Shown: positions 34,470 through 43,037, counted from the stretch's first letter. The stretch is DNA of 64,000 nucleotides from Bacillota bacterium (GCA_029776205.1 JAKOTQ010000023.1:31974-95973); one strand, 5' to 3'. A program made the numbers and translations. Notes: a model not told the origin generated them from the letters alone.

Positions 34470-35645
34470 ATGAAACAAAAAGAGCTGATTTTAAAGTACG
34501 GTAACAACCCTCATCAAAATCCGGCCCGGATCTATGCACAGGACGGCGTTCTTCCCATCGAGATTCTAAATGGGAATCCCGGGTATATTAACCTGTTGGA
34601 TGCTTTCAACAGCTGGCAGTTGGTGAAAGAACTGAAAGCCGTATTGAAACTTCCGGCAGCAGCGTCGTTCAAACATGTTAGTCCGGCCGGTGCAGCGATT
34701 GGGCTTCCGCTCAGCGAGAGTCTGAAGAAAGCATATTTTGTCGAAGGGATGGAACTTTCTCCGGTGGCTGCCGCTTATGCCCGGGCTCGGGGAGCTGATC
34801 GGGTTTCATCTTTCGGGGATTGGATCGCCATTAGCGATATGGTGGATTTGTCTGCGGCCAATCTCATCGCCAAAGAGGTATCCGACGGCATTATTGCTCC
34901 CGATTATACACCGGAAGCCCTTGAGGTGCTGAAGAAGAAGAAAAAAGGCGGTTATAACATAATTAAAATTGATCCTGATTATCAACCAAGAGAGCTTGAA
35001 CATAAAGAGGTTTTTGGGGTTGTCTTTGAACAAAAACGGAACGACGTTATCCCCGATGCCAGTTACTTGAAGAATATCGTGACTGAAAATAAAAACTTGC
35101 CCGAATCTGCGATCCGGGATTTGATCATTGCGATGATTACGTTGAAATATACCCAATCCAACTCGGTGTGTTATGTCAGCGATGGCCAGGTGATCGGTTG
35201 CGGGGCCGGGCAGCAGTCCCGGATTCATTGTACCCGGTTGGCCGGTGAAAAAGCGGATCTGTGGTTTCTCCGGCAGCATCCTGCAGTTCTCAGTCTGCCT
35301 TTTAAAGAAGGGGTATCGCGGACTGAGAAGGATATCGCCATCGATCAATTCCTCCGGGAAGATACATCGGCCGAAGAGATGCAAAGCTGGGACCAGATTT
35401 TCACTGAGATTCCGACTCGATTAACGCAGGAAGAGAAGAAAGCATGGCTTGCTAAGATGACCGATGTTGCTTTAGGCTCCGATGCCTTTTTCCCGCAACG
35501 GGATAATATTGACCGGGCTGCCAAAAGCGGCGTGAAATACATTGTACAACCCGGCGGTTCCTTGCGGGATGACAATGTGATTGCAGCGTGTAACGAATAC
35601 GGCATGGTGATGGTTTTCAACGGTTTGCGGTTGTTCCATCATTAA
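34470..35645 (+). CDS. Stand-alone AICAR formyltransferase (PurH C-terminal domain type)
   Basis: 391 aa; catalyses formylation of AICAR by 10-formyl-tetrahydrofolate. Only the formyltransferase part of PurH is present: YGNNPHQNPARIY at the N-terminus, SFKHVSPAGAAIG with the catalytic Lys-His pair, TLKYTQSNSVCY and the end VKYIVQPGGSLRDDNVI. There is no IMP cyclohydrolase (MGS-like) domain, which is supplied by a separate gene downstream. ATG 34470 lies 6 bases after GGAGG; two upstream ATGs are too close to or before that site. Controlled by the ZTP riboswitch. Confidence 0.92.
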   Translation: MKQKELILKYGNNPHQNPARIYAQDGVLPIEILNGNPGYINLLDAFNSWQLVKELKAVLKLPAAASFKHVSPAGAAIGLPLSESLKKAYFVEGMELSPVAAAYARARGADRVSSFGDWIAISDMVDLSAANLIAKEVSDGIIAPDYTPEALEVLKKKKKGGYNIIKIDPDYQPRELEHKEVFGVVFEQKRNDVIPDASYLKNIVTENKNLPESAIRDLIIAMITLKYTQSNSVCYVSDGQVIGCGAGQQSRIHCTRLAGEKADLWFLRQHPAVLSLPFKEGVSRTEKDIAIDQFLREDTSAEEMQSWDQIFTEIPTRLTQEEKKAWLAKMTDVALGSDAFFPQRDNIDRAAKSGVKYIVQPGGSLRDDNVIAACNEYGMVMVFNGLRLFHH

Positions 35646-35681
35646 TTTCAGGTACTAGGTTTTTGGTTCTGGGTATTGGGT

Positions 35682-35862
35682 TAGGAGACAGTAGTCAGTG
35701 GTTAGTAGTTAGAAACGGAAAACAGAATACAGAAATCAGAAGAAAATTAAATGTCTATTCGCACCTCATGCCTTAACCGCGTACTGTGAACTCTGTATTG
35801 TGCACTTAACTCAGAATCCGAAACTTGCAACTATCTCCTGTCTCCTGACTCCTGACTCCTAA
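35682..35862. repeat. Long intergenic inverted repeat (GGAGACAG family)
   Basis: Left arm TAGGAGACAGTAGTCAGTGG (from 35682) and right arm CTATCTCCTGTCTCCTGACT (35831 onward) are largely complementary; the interior carries further partly paired blocks such as GTACTGTGAACTCTGTATTGTGCAC. Same family as the repeat before murA. The whole 35646-35944 gap is non-coding and separates the two purine genes. Confidence 0.7.
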
Positions 35863-35944
35863 ACCATAACATCGAACCCGAATTTACTGTGTATTGTGAA
35901 CAACGAAACAAAATCCTAAAGAATTTTTTGGAGGTTGATTTCTT

Positions 35945-36676
35945 ATGTCCCTTCTTGAATTGGCAGGGCAAAATATGGCGAAATTGAAGTCAAATTCTTA
36001 TCCCGGCCGCGGGATCGTCTTGGGGCAAAGCCCTGACGGGAAGACGATGATTCAGATTTACTGGATTATGGGCCGGAGCGCAAACAGCCGAAACCGGATC
36101 TTTGAAGCGGAGGGGGACAGTATCAAAACCAAAGCTTTCGATGAAAGCAAAGTGGAGGATCCGTCCTTGATCATTTACTATCCGGTCCGGGTGTTTAATC
36201 ATGCCCATATTGTCACCAACGGTGATCAAACCGATACCATATATACTCATCTTGCCGAGGGTGGTACCTTTGAGACAGCCCTTAACAGCAGAACCTTTGA
36301 GCCGGATGCACCCAATTATACGCCGCGAATTTCCGGATTGATTGATTTGGACAATTCACAGGTGGCGTATCAAATGGCGATTTTGAAAGCAATGGAAGGG
36401 AATCCTGCCGGTTGTCAACGGAATTATTATAATTATGAGACGGCTATTCCCGGTATCGGGCATTGCATTCATACATACGAAAATGACGGCAATCCGCTGC
36501 CGTCGTTCCGGGGAGAGCCTTATCCGGTTCAATTGTTTGATACCCTTGAAGAAAATGCCCGGATATATTGGGAGCATTTAAATGAGGAAAACCGGATTGC
36601 GTTAATGGTGAAGATGATTGATCCGGTGAGCCGTACCAGCCGCCAGCTGATTTTAAATAAACATTTGGGCGATTAA
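35945..36676 (+). CDS. PurO-type IMP cyclohydrolase
   Basis: 243 aa of the IMP_cyclohyd (PurO-like) family. It closes the ring of FAICAR to IMP, the last step of purine synthesis. Recognisable segments are SYPGRGIVLGQSPDG, YWIMGRSANSRNRIF, YYPVRVFN and the central NYYNYETAIPGIGHCIHTY. This is the cyclohydrolase usual in archaea and found in some Firmicutes, unrelated to the PurH N-terminal domain. GGAGG lies 10 bases before ATG 35945. It pairs logically with the stand-alone formyltransferase upstream, despite the 300-base repeat between them. Confidence 0.88.
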   Translation: MSLLELAGQNMAKLKSNSYPGRGIVLGQSPDGKTMIQIYWIMGRSANSRNRIFEAEGDSIKTKAFDESKVEDPSLIIYYPVRVFNHAHIVTNGDQTDTIYTHLAEGGTFETALNSRTFEPDAPNYTPRISGLIDLDNSQVAYQMAILKAMEGNPAGCQRNYYNYETAIPGIGHCIHTYENDGNPLPSFRGEPYPVQLFDTLEENARIYWEHLNEENRIALMVKMIDPVSRTSRQLILNKHLGD

Positions 36677-36698
36677 ATAATTGTTGACTAGATATAAA

Positions 36699-36728
36699 AA
36701 AGGCGAAAGGTTATTTCCTTTCGCCTTT
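36699..36728. terminator. Bidirectional terminator between convergent genes
   Basis: AAAGGCGAAAGG and CCTTTCGCCTTT are exactly complementary around TTATTT. A and T runs on both sides let it serve the IMP cyclohydrolase gene and the opposing pseudokinase gene. Confidence 0.9.
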
Positions 36729-36732
36729 GCTA

Positions 36733-38019
36733 TTAATGAGGATGTTGATAGCGTTTTTCGATCTGCCAATGCCTGCCGTTCCGTTTTAAATACAGAAATT
36801 CCTGCCGAAGTTCTTTTCGCCACAGGCCGCCCGACCAATGCCACCACAATACATGGACTTCAACGACGGCTTGCTTCGGGGAGCGTTTTTTGATAGCCAG
36901 ATTTTTCACTTCAATGACCGGCCGTCCCAACAGTTCGGTGATCAATTGTAACCGCTGGTTGCGGGCTTCAATAACGTCCTGAAACAAGCTGTCTCCGGAT
37001 GTAACGGAAGACGCCAGCATCGAGGTGTGGTTGTGATAGAAGGTTTCGATCAATTCCTGGGTGATCTGAGGCTCCCGGTTAAAGCTCTGCCACATATATC
37101 TTCCGGAAATAAAGGCGATCGTGGTTATTAACAAAATCAGGCCGACCCGGATACTGTATTTACGAATGGAACGGTTTTTAAGTTCTTGCCGGTATTTTTT
37201 GAGGTGAATCACTTTTTCCGCATCGGTTGCAAAATAGTTTTCCCGCATTATCATATCTTTCCAGAACAATTTTACCTGGAGCGCTGTGGGGCGCTCATAT
37301 TTTTTCAGCGACAACATCCGGTTCAATAAGCGATTGATTCCGGGGTTGAGCTCCGGTCGGTAGTGGGTGATGGGAATAATTTCACCTTTCAAAATGGCAG
37401 TAGTTGGCCAACCGTCTTCCAGGGCAAAAGGAAGATGGTTGGTGAGCAGCACGTAAATGAGCAATCCAAGATAAAAGATATCGCTGGCTTGGCTATGGGG
37501 ATCGCCAAAGTAACTTTCCGGAGTGCGGCAAGCTTCTAATCCTGGCGGGAGCGGTGTATCCGGGGATATCAGGTAAGGCCGGCACCATGGATCGACTATA
37601 TAGAAACCGCTATCATTGTGATAAAGGCGATGCCAATCCGGACGGCCCACCAGTGCGCCGCGGTAATGAAATTGCTCAAAGGATGAGATCAACGGATACA
37701 AATCCCGGATCAATCGGGGTAAGTCGGGCGCCTGATAATTTGGAGAAAACGGGCTGATTCCCTGGCGGGCTTCCCAACCGATCCACAACTTATCCTGGTG
37801 GTTGATGGGTTTCTCCAGGGGTAAGATTCCCATGGGCTCGGAAGCAGCTAAGATTTTACAGCGTTTTTCGGCGTTTTGGCGATAAACGGCCGCTTCATAT
37901 CCGTGAATCCGGGAAGCCAGCGGTTCCCAACGGTACAGGGGGCCGTCGTTGTTCTTTTTAGCCAGCATATAACAGATGCCGGCTTCAGAATATTCTTCAA
38001 GAAAAATCCAGTTTTTCAA
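36733..38019 (-). CDS. Membrane pseudokinase with extracytoplasmic NTF2-like domain
   Basis: 428 aa. The first 270 residues follow the Hanks kinase fold: RTPESYFG stands for APE, ASDIFYLGLLIYVLLTNHLPF is the F-helix region, and KYERPTA is the late arginine motif. However the HRD catalytic loop is replaced (YHNDSGFYIVDPW), DFG reads DPW, and no clear P-loop or VAIK lysine is visible, so it is probably inactive. A basic stretch and one membrane helix (VGLILLITTIAFISG) follow, then about 110 residues outside, including WHWSGGLWRKELRQEF, which resemble an NTF2/IMS-like domain. Start uncertain: TTG 38019 has GGGAG at 6 bases, ATG 38025 is too close to it. It may sense or scaffold in the envelope. 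Confidence 0.6.
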   Translation of the reverse strand: MKNWIFLEEYSEAGICYMLAKKNNDGPLYRWEPLASRIHGYEAAVYRQNAEKRCKILAASEPMGILPLEKPINHQDKLWIGWEARQGISPFSPNYQAPDLPRLIRDLYPLISSFEQFHYRGALVGRPDWHRLYHNDSGFYIVDPWCRPYLISPDTPLPPGLEACRTPESYFGDPHSQASDIFYLGLLIYVLLTNHLPFALEDGWPTTAILKGEIIPITHYRPELNPGINRLLNRMLSLKKYERPTALQVKLFWKDMIMRENYFATDAEKVIHLKKYRQELKNRSIRKYSIRVGLILLITTIAFISGRYMWQSFNREPQITQELIETFYHNHTSMLASSVTSGDSLFQDVIEARNQRLQLITELLGRPVIEVKNLAIKKRSPKQAVVEVHVLWWHWSGGLWRKELRQEFLYLKRNGRHWQIEKRYQHPH

Positions 38020-38226
38020 AGTCATACTCCCACTCAGAAATTTCGATGGTCTGCGATGGTGTTCAGTTTTAGGATGTCCAGAAATCCAAAAAAATTGCAA
38101 AAATTTCCTTTGCAATAATATATTTTGGTTGAATCTGTCTTTACATCTGAAATTGTCCGAATCAATCGTTGGATAGGGTCATATATTGTCAGTAGAGTTG
38201 CCGCGATGAAAGAAGAGGTGGTTTTG

Positions 38227-38610
38227 GTGACGGATTTAGAAATATTATCCCGGATTATCTGGGCTGAAGCGGAGTCGGAAATCTTAAACGGCAAAGTCGG
38301 GGTAGGGGCTTCCATCATCAATCAGGCACAGGCCGAAAATAAAACCATATTGCAGGTAATCCAAACACCGGGACAGTTTGAGGCCTATGCCAATAACCGG
38401 TTTTGGCAAGCACCATACAATTCGCAGCAACCGATGATGGTTGCGGCAAAACAGGCAGCTTCCCGGGCGTTACAGGGTGAGGACCCGGTGAACCGGAAGA
38501 CCCATTTTTGTGCGTATAAGAAAAATCCGTGCCGTTGGCATTATACCCAAACGCCGCCAACTCAATTTCTAGGGAATCATTTATTCATCCGGGCCAAAGC
38601 TTATAACTAA
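38227..38610 (+). CDS. SleB-type cell wall hydrolase
   Basis: 127 aa, about the size of the bare Hydrolase_2 (SleB/CwlJ) catalytic domain. ILSRIIWAEAESE contains the catalytic glutamate; GKVGVGASIINQ, TPGQFEAY and THFCAYKK complete the fold. These lytic transglycosylases cut spore cortex peptidoglycan during germination. No signal peptide, which is like CwlJ (CwlJ sits in the coat). I chose GTG 38227, with GAGG 8 bases upstream; longer frames (38125, 38206) lack a site. Confidence 0.82.
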   Translation: MTDLEILSRIIWAEAESEILNGKVGVGASIINQAQAENKTILQVIQTPGQFEAYANNRFWQAPYNSQQPMMVAAKQAASRALQGEDPVNRKTHFCAYKKNPCRWHYTQTPPTQFLGNHLFIRAKAYN

Positions 38611-38693
38611 AGTGCAAATGCTAAGCGAAGCCATGGTCTGAGTTAAGTAGGTAGATCATAGATCATGAAAATGCAGGGGAAGAGGTGAAACAG

Positions 38694-39983
38694 GTGTTGG
38701 ATTCCGTCCATTATACTCTCCGCACTACATCGCAAACGGGGAGTTTTGTCAATACTGCGGTCACTTATGAGGTTTATTTTGATCGTTCCCGGGGGATCGC
38801 ATATTCAGTCAATCTGGAGGCTCCTCCCAATGAATTGTCCAATCAGTTGGAGCCGGTATGGCAGGCGAAAATCGTCAATGATCGTCAAGGACTGCGTCTG
38901 GAATACGATATTTTACAGAAGATTTACTATCAAACGCCGCAAACCATGGAAGTTGAGAGCGCCCTTTTCAAACTTCAGGAAGATCTGTTTATGTTCCTTC
39001 AAAGCAGCGAGACGGTTCCAGTTCCCGATATCACCAAATCCGGACAGAATTATCCCGGAAGTCGGCTTAATACATTAACGATCTGGTATGATCCGGTCCG
39101 GTTTTTGCCCATTCAACGCGTTAATGAGGATCGGGGAAATGTGATCACTGATGAATTTACGTATCATTCAGTCAATGAACCCATAGCGGAAGATGTTTTC
39201 TCTCTGCCGAAACCGGCTGAGGCTATCGCAGATTTTGACCTGTATCCCAATCCGCCAACCCTGCCCCGTTTTGATGTGGTTCCCGATGCCAACAGCCCTC
39301 AATCCGGGGTATATGTGGAGACACTAATGACGGAGATCCGGCGCCATGTTATCCTCAACCAATGGGAATACGGGCCTTTCTCCACCATTAAACTTCCCTG
39401 GTTAACCGAGATGCCGGTGACCATTTATCGCGGTAAAACCGACAATGTGATTCCTCCCTTGGTGGTAGCGGTAGATGTTCCGGAGCAGGGAAGAGCATAT
39501 TTCTTCGTCACCTATGATTTCCTGGGTTATGTGGTGACCGGATTTACTCAGGATCCTTATGATTTAAGCGGTTATGAAGCATTGCCTATTCAAACCGTAC
39601 TCCGCTTGGAGGATTTTGTGCCGCTTTATGCAGCGCCTTCCAGAGAAAAGGATTTTGTCGTTCATAATTTTATGGTTTCAGTTCAAAGCAATGACTTTTT
39701 CATCAATGCTTTTGATATGGGTGGGAAAACCTTTGACATGGTTGTTAAAAATTTCAGTTTCCATGAAAATGAAGGATATTTACTGTTGAATGTGTATGGA
39801 AAAGAATATTGGGATAATGCCAATTTGGAATCCATGTTCAACTTCGTTGTTACCGGTCAAATGGTGGACGCCCATACGACGCCGATTTTGATTTATGCCT
39901 TGAATACATTGAAACGGTTAGGCATTTACCGTAAAATTACCATGCCGGTTTACACGGAGATACCGGATAGTACTGCCACGTAA
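38694..39983 (+). CDS. Uncharacterised protein with LolA-like N-terminal region
   Basis: 429 aa, unknown. Residues 1-170 read like the half-barrel of LolA-type lipoprotein carriers or related sporulation sigma-regulating proteins: alternating strands, TIWYDPVRFLPIQ, then FTYHSVNEPIAEDVFSLPKP, a typical LolA-family ending. The remainder (EMPVTIYRGKTDN, VTYDFLGYVVTGFTQDP, FVVHNFMVSVQSNDFFINAF) is beta-rich and unrecognised. No signal peptide or membrane helix. GTG 38694 follows AGAGGTG; GTG 38685 is also possible. It follows the SleB-like gene by 83 bases. Confidence 0.45.
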   Translation: MLDSVHYTLRTTSQTGSFVNTAVTYEVYFDRSRGIAYSVNLEAPPNELSNQLEPVWQAKIVNDRQGLRLEYDILQKIYYQTPQTMEVESALFKLQEDLFMFLQSSETVPVPDITKSGQNYPGSRLNTLTIWYDPVRFLPIQRVNEDRGNVITDEFTYHSVNEPIAEDVFSLPKPAEAIADFDLYPNPPTLPRFDVVPDANSPQSGVYVETLMTEIRRHVILNQWEYGPFSTIKLPWLTEMPVTIYRGKTDNVIPPLVVAVDVPEQGRAYFFVTYDFLGYVVTGFTQDPYDLSGYEALPIQTVLRLEDFVPLYAAPSREKDFVVHNFMVSVQSNDFFINAFDMGGKTFDMVVKNFSFHENEGYLLLNVYGKEYWDNANLESMFNFVVTGQMVDAHTTPILIYALNTLKRLGIYRKITMPVYTEIPDSTAT

Positions 39984-39989
39984 ACCCTG

Positions 39990-40026
39990 GCGCTGCAGCT
40001 TCTTTGAGTTGCAGCGCTTTATATTT
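39990..40026 (+). terminator. Rho-independent terminator
   Basis: GCGCTGCA (39990-39997) and TGCAGCGC (40010-40017), then TTTATATTTTT. Ends the LolA-like gene transcript. Confidence 0.85.
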
Positions 40027-40128
40027 TTAAAAGTGGATAGACGTTTCTTTTCAATCAATATGTATATGCTCCCGGTTTGTGTTCACTCTATTAAAGAGGG
40101 AATCATTACAATACGGGGAGGGAAATGG

Positions 40129-40668
40129 ATGTCTGGTTTTAAAAAGTGGTTGCGGCTGATCATTGTTTTTGTTTTGTGTTTAGCTATATTTGGATGTCAA
40201 GAGACGAAATCTAAAGGGGAGGCGGAGGCCCCCAATATTTTAAATGATGTGGAACAGAAGACTTTCGAAGAGGTTAACAATTACCGCCTTTCCAAAGGAT
40301 TGCAGCCTCTTAGCCTGGACCAGCGTATTGTAGAACAAGCCCGCAAACACAGCCAAAATATGGCGGATAAGAAAGTTCCCTTTAGCCACGAAGGTTTTGA
40401 AGAGCGGGTTGCTGCCACCAAAATACCCAGGACGTATGCAGCTGAAAATGTTGCTTACAATCAAGGTTATTCCGATCCGGCGGCCCGGGCGGTTGAGGGG
40501 TGGATTCAAAGCGAAGGCCATCGACGCAATATAGTGGGGGATTTCGATCTTACCGGTATTGGGGCTGTAAAAAGCAGCAACGGGACTTGGTATTTTACCC
40601 AAATTTTCCTTCGAACAAGTGGCCAAACGGCCAAAAAAAGCGGCTTTTCCTGGAATCTTTTCCGGTGA
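40129..40668 (+). CDS. CAP/SCP-domain lipoprotein
   Basis: 179 aa. A lipoprotein signal (KKWLRLIIVFVLCLAIFGC, Cys at about 24 as lipobox) is followed by a CAP domain: VNNYRLSKGLQPLSLD, the catalytic-type histidines in SHEGFEERV and AENVAYNQG, and GHRRNIVGDFDLTGIG. Close relatives in spore-formers include YkwD-like proteins. It would sit on the outer face of the inner membrane. ATG 40129 follows GGAGG by 7 bases; the upstream frame up to 40009 lies in the terminator region and is not used. Confidence 0.86.
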   Translation: MSGFKKWLRLIIVFVLCLAIFGCQETKSKGEAEAPNILNDVEQKTFEEVNNYRLSKGLQPLSLDQRIVEQARKHSQNMADKKVPFSHEGFEERVAATKIPRTYAAENVAYNQGYSDPAARAVEGWIQSEGHRRNIVGDFDLTGIGAVKSSNGTWYFTQIFLRTSGQTAKKSGFSWNLFR

Positions 40669-40700
40669 GTGATAGCGTGTTGGATCGCTAACGGCCGTAT

Positions 40701-40934
40701 TCATTTTTTAAACGAAACTTTACTAATTCCCATTTCAGCAAATAATTTTTCCAGTTCAGTATGGCCTTTCAGGGAGCCTTTCAACTCTATCACCACGATT
40801 TGCTTCTTATCGATGGACATGGCATCAACTTCCAGTATCCCTTCGAGTAGTCCGAGAATGATCAGCAGCTGGAGGGGAGCGAGTTTAACATCTTTATCGC
40901 TTTCAGACTTTTTTTGATGTTTTTCTTCAGCCAC
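40701..40934 (-). CDS. Small protein of unknown function
   Basis: 77 aa with a charged N-terminus, a hydrophobic but short helix (LQLLIILGLLEGILEV) and a C-terminal part MSIDKKQIVVIELKGSLKG. GAGGT lies about 7 bases before the GTG start at 40934. The frame is well formed and has no overlap with neighbours, so I take it as real, but I do not recognise the family. Confidence 0.5.
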   Translation of the reverse strand: MAEEKHQKKSESDKDVKLAPLQLLIILGLLEGILEVDAMSIDKKQIVVIELKGSLKGHTELEKLFAEMGISKVSFKK

Positions 40935-41042
40935 GGTAGACCTCTTTGGTTTTCAGATGGTGTCATAATAGTATATTAACGGCTGTTTGGTGAGGAACCA
41001 GAAACGACAATTCCTGTGTGGGAATTGAAGGAGCTGCATCCT

Positions 41043-41669
41043 ATGGAACAAATGGAGCAGATGCATGAAGAATTTATACTACAGCAGAGAGAAGCGGATG
41101 ATTGGGATTTTATCTGTTCGCTGATTTTGGCGCATGCCGCACCCACCATTGCCGGTTTAAAGCCGGCAACTCTGATGGCTTTTTCGGATACAGGAAAGCC
41201 CTTGGGACAATTGTGGGAAACCCACCGGGAACGTTTTCTCCGTGATGTCGCACCCCGAGTCCGGTTAAGCTATTTTAGGATGAAATCTGTAGGCAGTAGC
41301 GAGCTTGGATTGTTTTATCGGGAAGATTTGCTTCGCCAAGTTCTTAGTCTCCGCCGACATATCCTGTTCTTGGAGAGGCAGGGGATTGATTGCTCCGATC
41401 CGTGGAATTGTTTGAGATCCATTCAAACTCAGTTTGTAAGGAGGTTTCCACATGAAATTGGGATTTTGCTGGGTTATCCGTTGGATGATGTATTGGGTTT
41501 TATGAAGTATCGTGGAAAAAATGCTCTTTTGGAGGGATATTGGAAAGTGTACCGCTATCCCCGGACAGCCGCTCAAATGTTTCGCCGCTTTGAACAGTCC
41601 AAAGCGATAGTCTATGAATATTTTCTCCGTAAATGGGAGGAGGAAAGGGTGGAAAAGAATGATGGATAA
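41043..41669 (+). CDS. DUF3793 family protein
   Basis: 208 aa. Family pattern: APTIAGLKPATLM, then LGLFYREDLLRQVL, FPHEIGILLGYPLDDVLGFM and GYWKVYRYPRTAAQMFRRFEQ. Members are widespread in anaerobic Firmicutes and often occur near metal or thiol genes, but the function is unknown. ATG 41043 follows AAGGAG by 9 bases. The following gene overlaps it by 11 bases. Confidence 0.78.
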   Translation: MEQMEQMHEEFILQQREADDWDFICSLILAHAAPTIAGLKPATLMAFSDTGKPLGQLWETHRERFLRDVAPRVRLSYFRMKSVGSSELGLFYREDLLRQVLSLRRHILFLERQGIDCSDPWNCLRSIQTQFVRRFPHEIGILLGYPLDDVLGFMKYRGKNALLEGYWKVYRYPRTAAQMFRRFEQSKAIVYEYFLRKWEEERVEKNDG

Positions 41670-41979
41670 TAGCGCTCCCCGTATCATTAGCAACCGGGAA
41701 TTTGTCGAGTATGAAGAGGAGGATATTCAACGAATCAATCGGGAAGAAGCTTCAAAGTTTGATAACAATCCGGATCTCATCGATGCCATGCGGGAAATTG
41801 AATCCCGCCTGGGGAAAGACGGCCGTTGGGAAGAACACTGGATCACTTTAGATGAAAGCGGGAGCCGGGTTTACGCCAGAATTTACTATACTTCGGACGA
41901 GGCGGTAGCGATTGCTGCTGACGGCCGGATCGTCCGAAACATGAAATATCCCGATGAGGGAGAAAAAGTTCTTCATTGA
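41659..41979 (+). CDS. Uncharacterised small protein coupled to the DUF3793 gene
   Basis: 106 aa, acidic, soluble. It has a helical first half (EYEEEDIQRINREE) and a beta-hairpin-like second half (WITLDESGSRVYARIYYTSDEAVAIAADGRI). GGGTGG precedes two adjacent ATGs (41659, 41662). Overlap with the DUF3793 gene suggests joint translation. No known domain seen. Confidence 0.55.
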   Translation: MMDNSAPRIISNREFVEYEEEDIQRINREEASKFDNNPDLIDAMREIESRLGKDGRWEEHWITLDESGSRVYARIYYTSDEAVAIAADGRIVRNMKYPDEGEKVLH

Positions 41980-42114
41980 TTTGAGCAGGAATGAATGGTA
42001 TTGCCGGAGCACGATAGACTCCGGTTTGTTTTTGCTGTGGGAAAGGTCTATGGGCACTTCGGAAAAGATTTGGGCATTCTTTCATTTTTCATGACCGGAA
42101 AAGGATTGATGAAT

Positions 42115-42143
42115 TTACCGGATCCGTCCAATGATGCTATAAT
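42115..42143 (+). promoter_or_regulatory. Extended -10 promoter before the 191-residue membrane protein gene
   Basis: TATAAT at 42138-42143 preceded by TGC (extended -10); a poor TTACCG -35 lies 17 bases upstream. About 45 bases before the gene start. Confidence 0.6.
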
Positions 42144-42186
42144 ACATATGAATCCATCTAATCATCATAATGGAGACAGTAGCGTC

Positions 42187-42762
42187 ATGTATACATTTTT
42201 ACTGATCGGAACGGCTTTATTATTTATCTCCGTATTTAGTACCAATTGGCCGGTAAAGCTATACCATCGGCATTTTTTAATGAAACTCGCCCGGCGGCTG
42301 GATGTGCCTCTGAAATCCCATGGACTTTTGTTTTCCAGCGTCTATTCGGAATTATCCTTTGAACATCAGGGACAAAAGGTGACGGTCCGCTTTTTAGAAG
42401 GGACCATGGATGCCCTTTACAGCAATTCCGGATTGGAAATCCGGTTGCAGGGAGCCTGGGATGGTGTGGTGGAGTTATACCGGCCGAATCTGAAAAAAAG
42501 GGCCTGGGGCGATTTTAAACCGGTACACACGGGAGATCCTGAACTGGATAAAACCTGGTTTATCATCAGTCCGGAGCCGGAATGGGCTGCCGGTTTTATC
42601 CGGCATTGGCTGACGATTCCGATGCATAACTGGCGGTATCTGGAGCAGATCTTAGTCAACCGGTCCGAGGTTGTCTTAAGGCTTCGCCGCGTATTTTCCG
42701 TTTCAAAACTCCATGAGGTTCTTATGGAGTTATTAAGCAAACTAAGGCCGGAACAGGCATAA
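42187..42762 (+). CDS. Membrane-anchored protein of unknown function
   Basis: 191 aa. One N-terminal helix (YTFLLIGTALLFISVF) followed by a soluble domain of about 165 residues with KLYHRHFLMKLARRLD, FEHQGQKVTVRFLEG and LDKTWFIISPEPEW; topology suggests the domain is cytoplasmic or periplasmic tail. ATG 42187 has GGAG 11 bases upstream, and a good promoter lies just before. A longer frame to 41995 is possible but the promoter and site argue against it. Family not recognised. Confidence 0.55.
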   Translation: MYTFLLIGTALLFISVFSTNWPVKLYHRHFLMKLARRLDVPLKSHGLLFSSVYSELSFEHQGQKVTVRFLEGTMDALYSNSGLEIRLQGAWDGVVELYRPNLKKRAWGDFKPVHTGDPELDKTWFIISPEPEWAAGFIRHWLTIPMHNWRYLEQILVNRSEVVLRLRRVFSVSKLHEVLMELLSKLRPEQA

Positions 42763-42768
42763 CGGCTA

Positions 42769-42798
42769 TTGACAAAACTTTACGCTGAATAGTATAGT
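42769..42798 (+). promoter_or_regulatory. Sigma-A promoter of valS
   Basis: TTGACA (42769-42774), 18-base spacer, TATAGT (42793-42798), directly before the T-box leader. Confidence 0.85.
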
Positions 42799-42819
42799 AT
42801 ATTTAATCTAAATTTCTAA

Positions 42820-43037
42820 GACGCGATGAATGGAAGGAGTAAGCTTCGGATGGGCCGAGAGAGGGACCGGTTGGTGGAAGGTCTCCCCTTAGGAAGCTGA
42901 AGGTCGTCCTGGAGCGCGCGGCGGGTCAAAACGTCGTTCGGGATAAGCCCGTTACAGCTTTTGAAGTGCCCTTTTGGGAAGATAGGTGGTACCGCGGAAG
43001 TTAAACTTTCGTCCTTATAGGATGGAAGTTTTTTTAT
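42820..43037 (+). ncRNA. T-box leader of valS
   Basis: About 215 bases of structured leader. The T-box core TGGTACCGCGG is at 42987-42997, preceded by stem I sequences (GGCCGAGAGAGGGACCGG at about 42853) and a likely specifier GTC in CTGAAGGTCGTCC near 42905, fitting valine. The terminator AACTTTCGTCC/GGATGGAAGTT (43004-43030) with a T run ends it. Uncharged tRNA-Val would stabilise the antiterminator and allow valS expression. Confidence 0.93.

Noticed and set aside
41995..42186. 64-codon N-terminal extension of the 191-residue membrane protein
   Set aside because: A good extended -10 promoter lies within the extension and the extension shows no domain or ribosome site.
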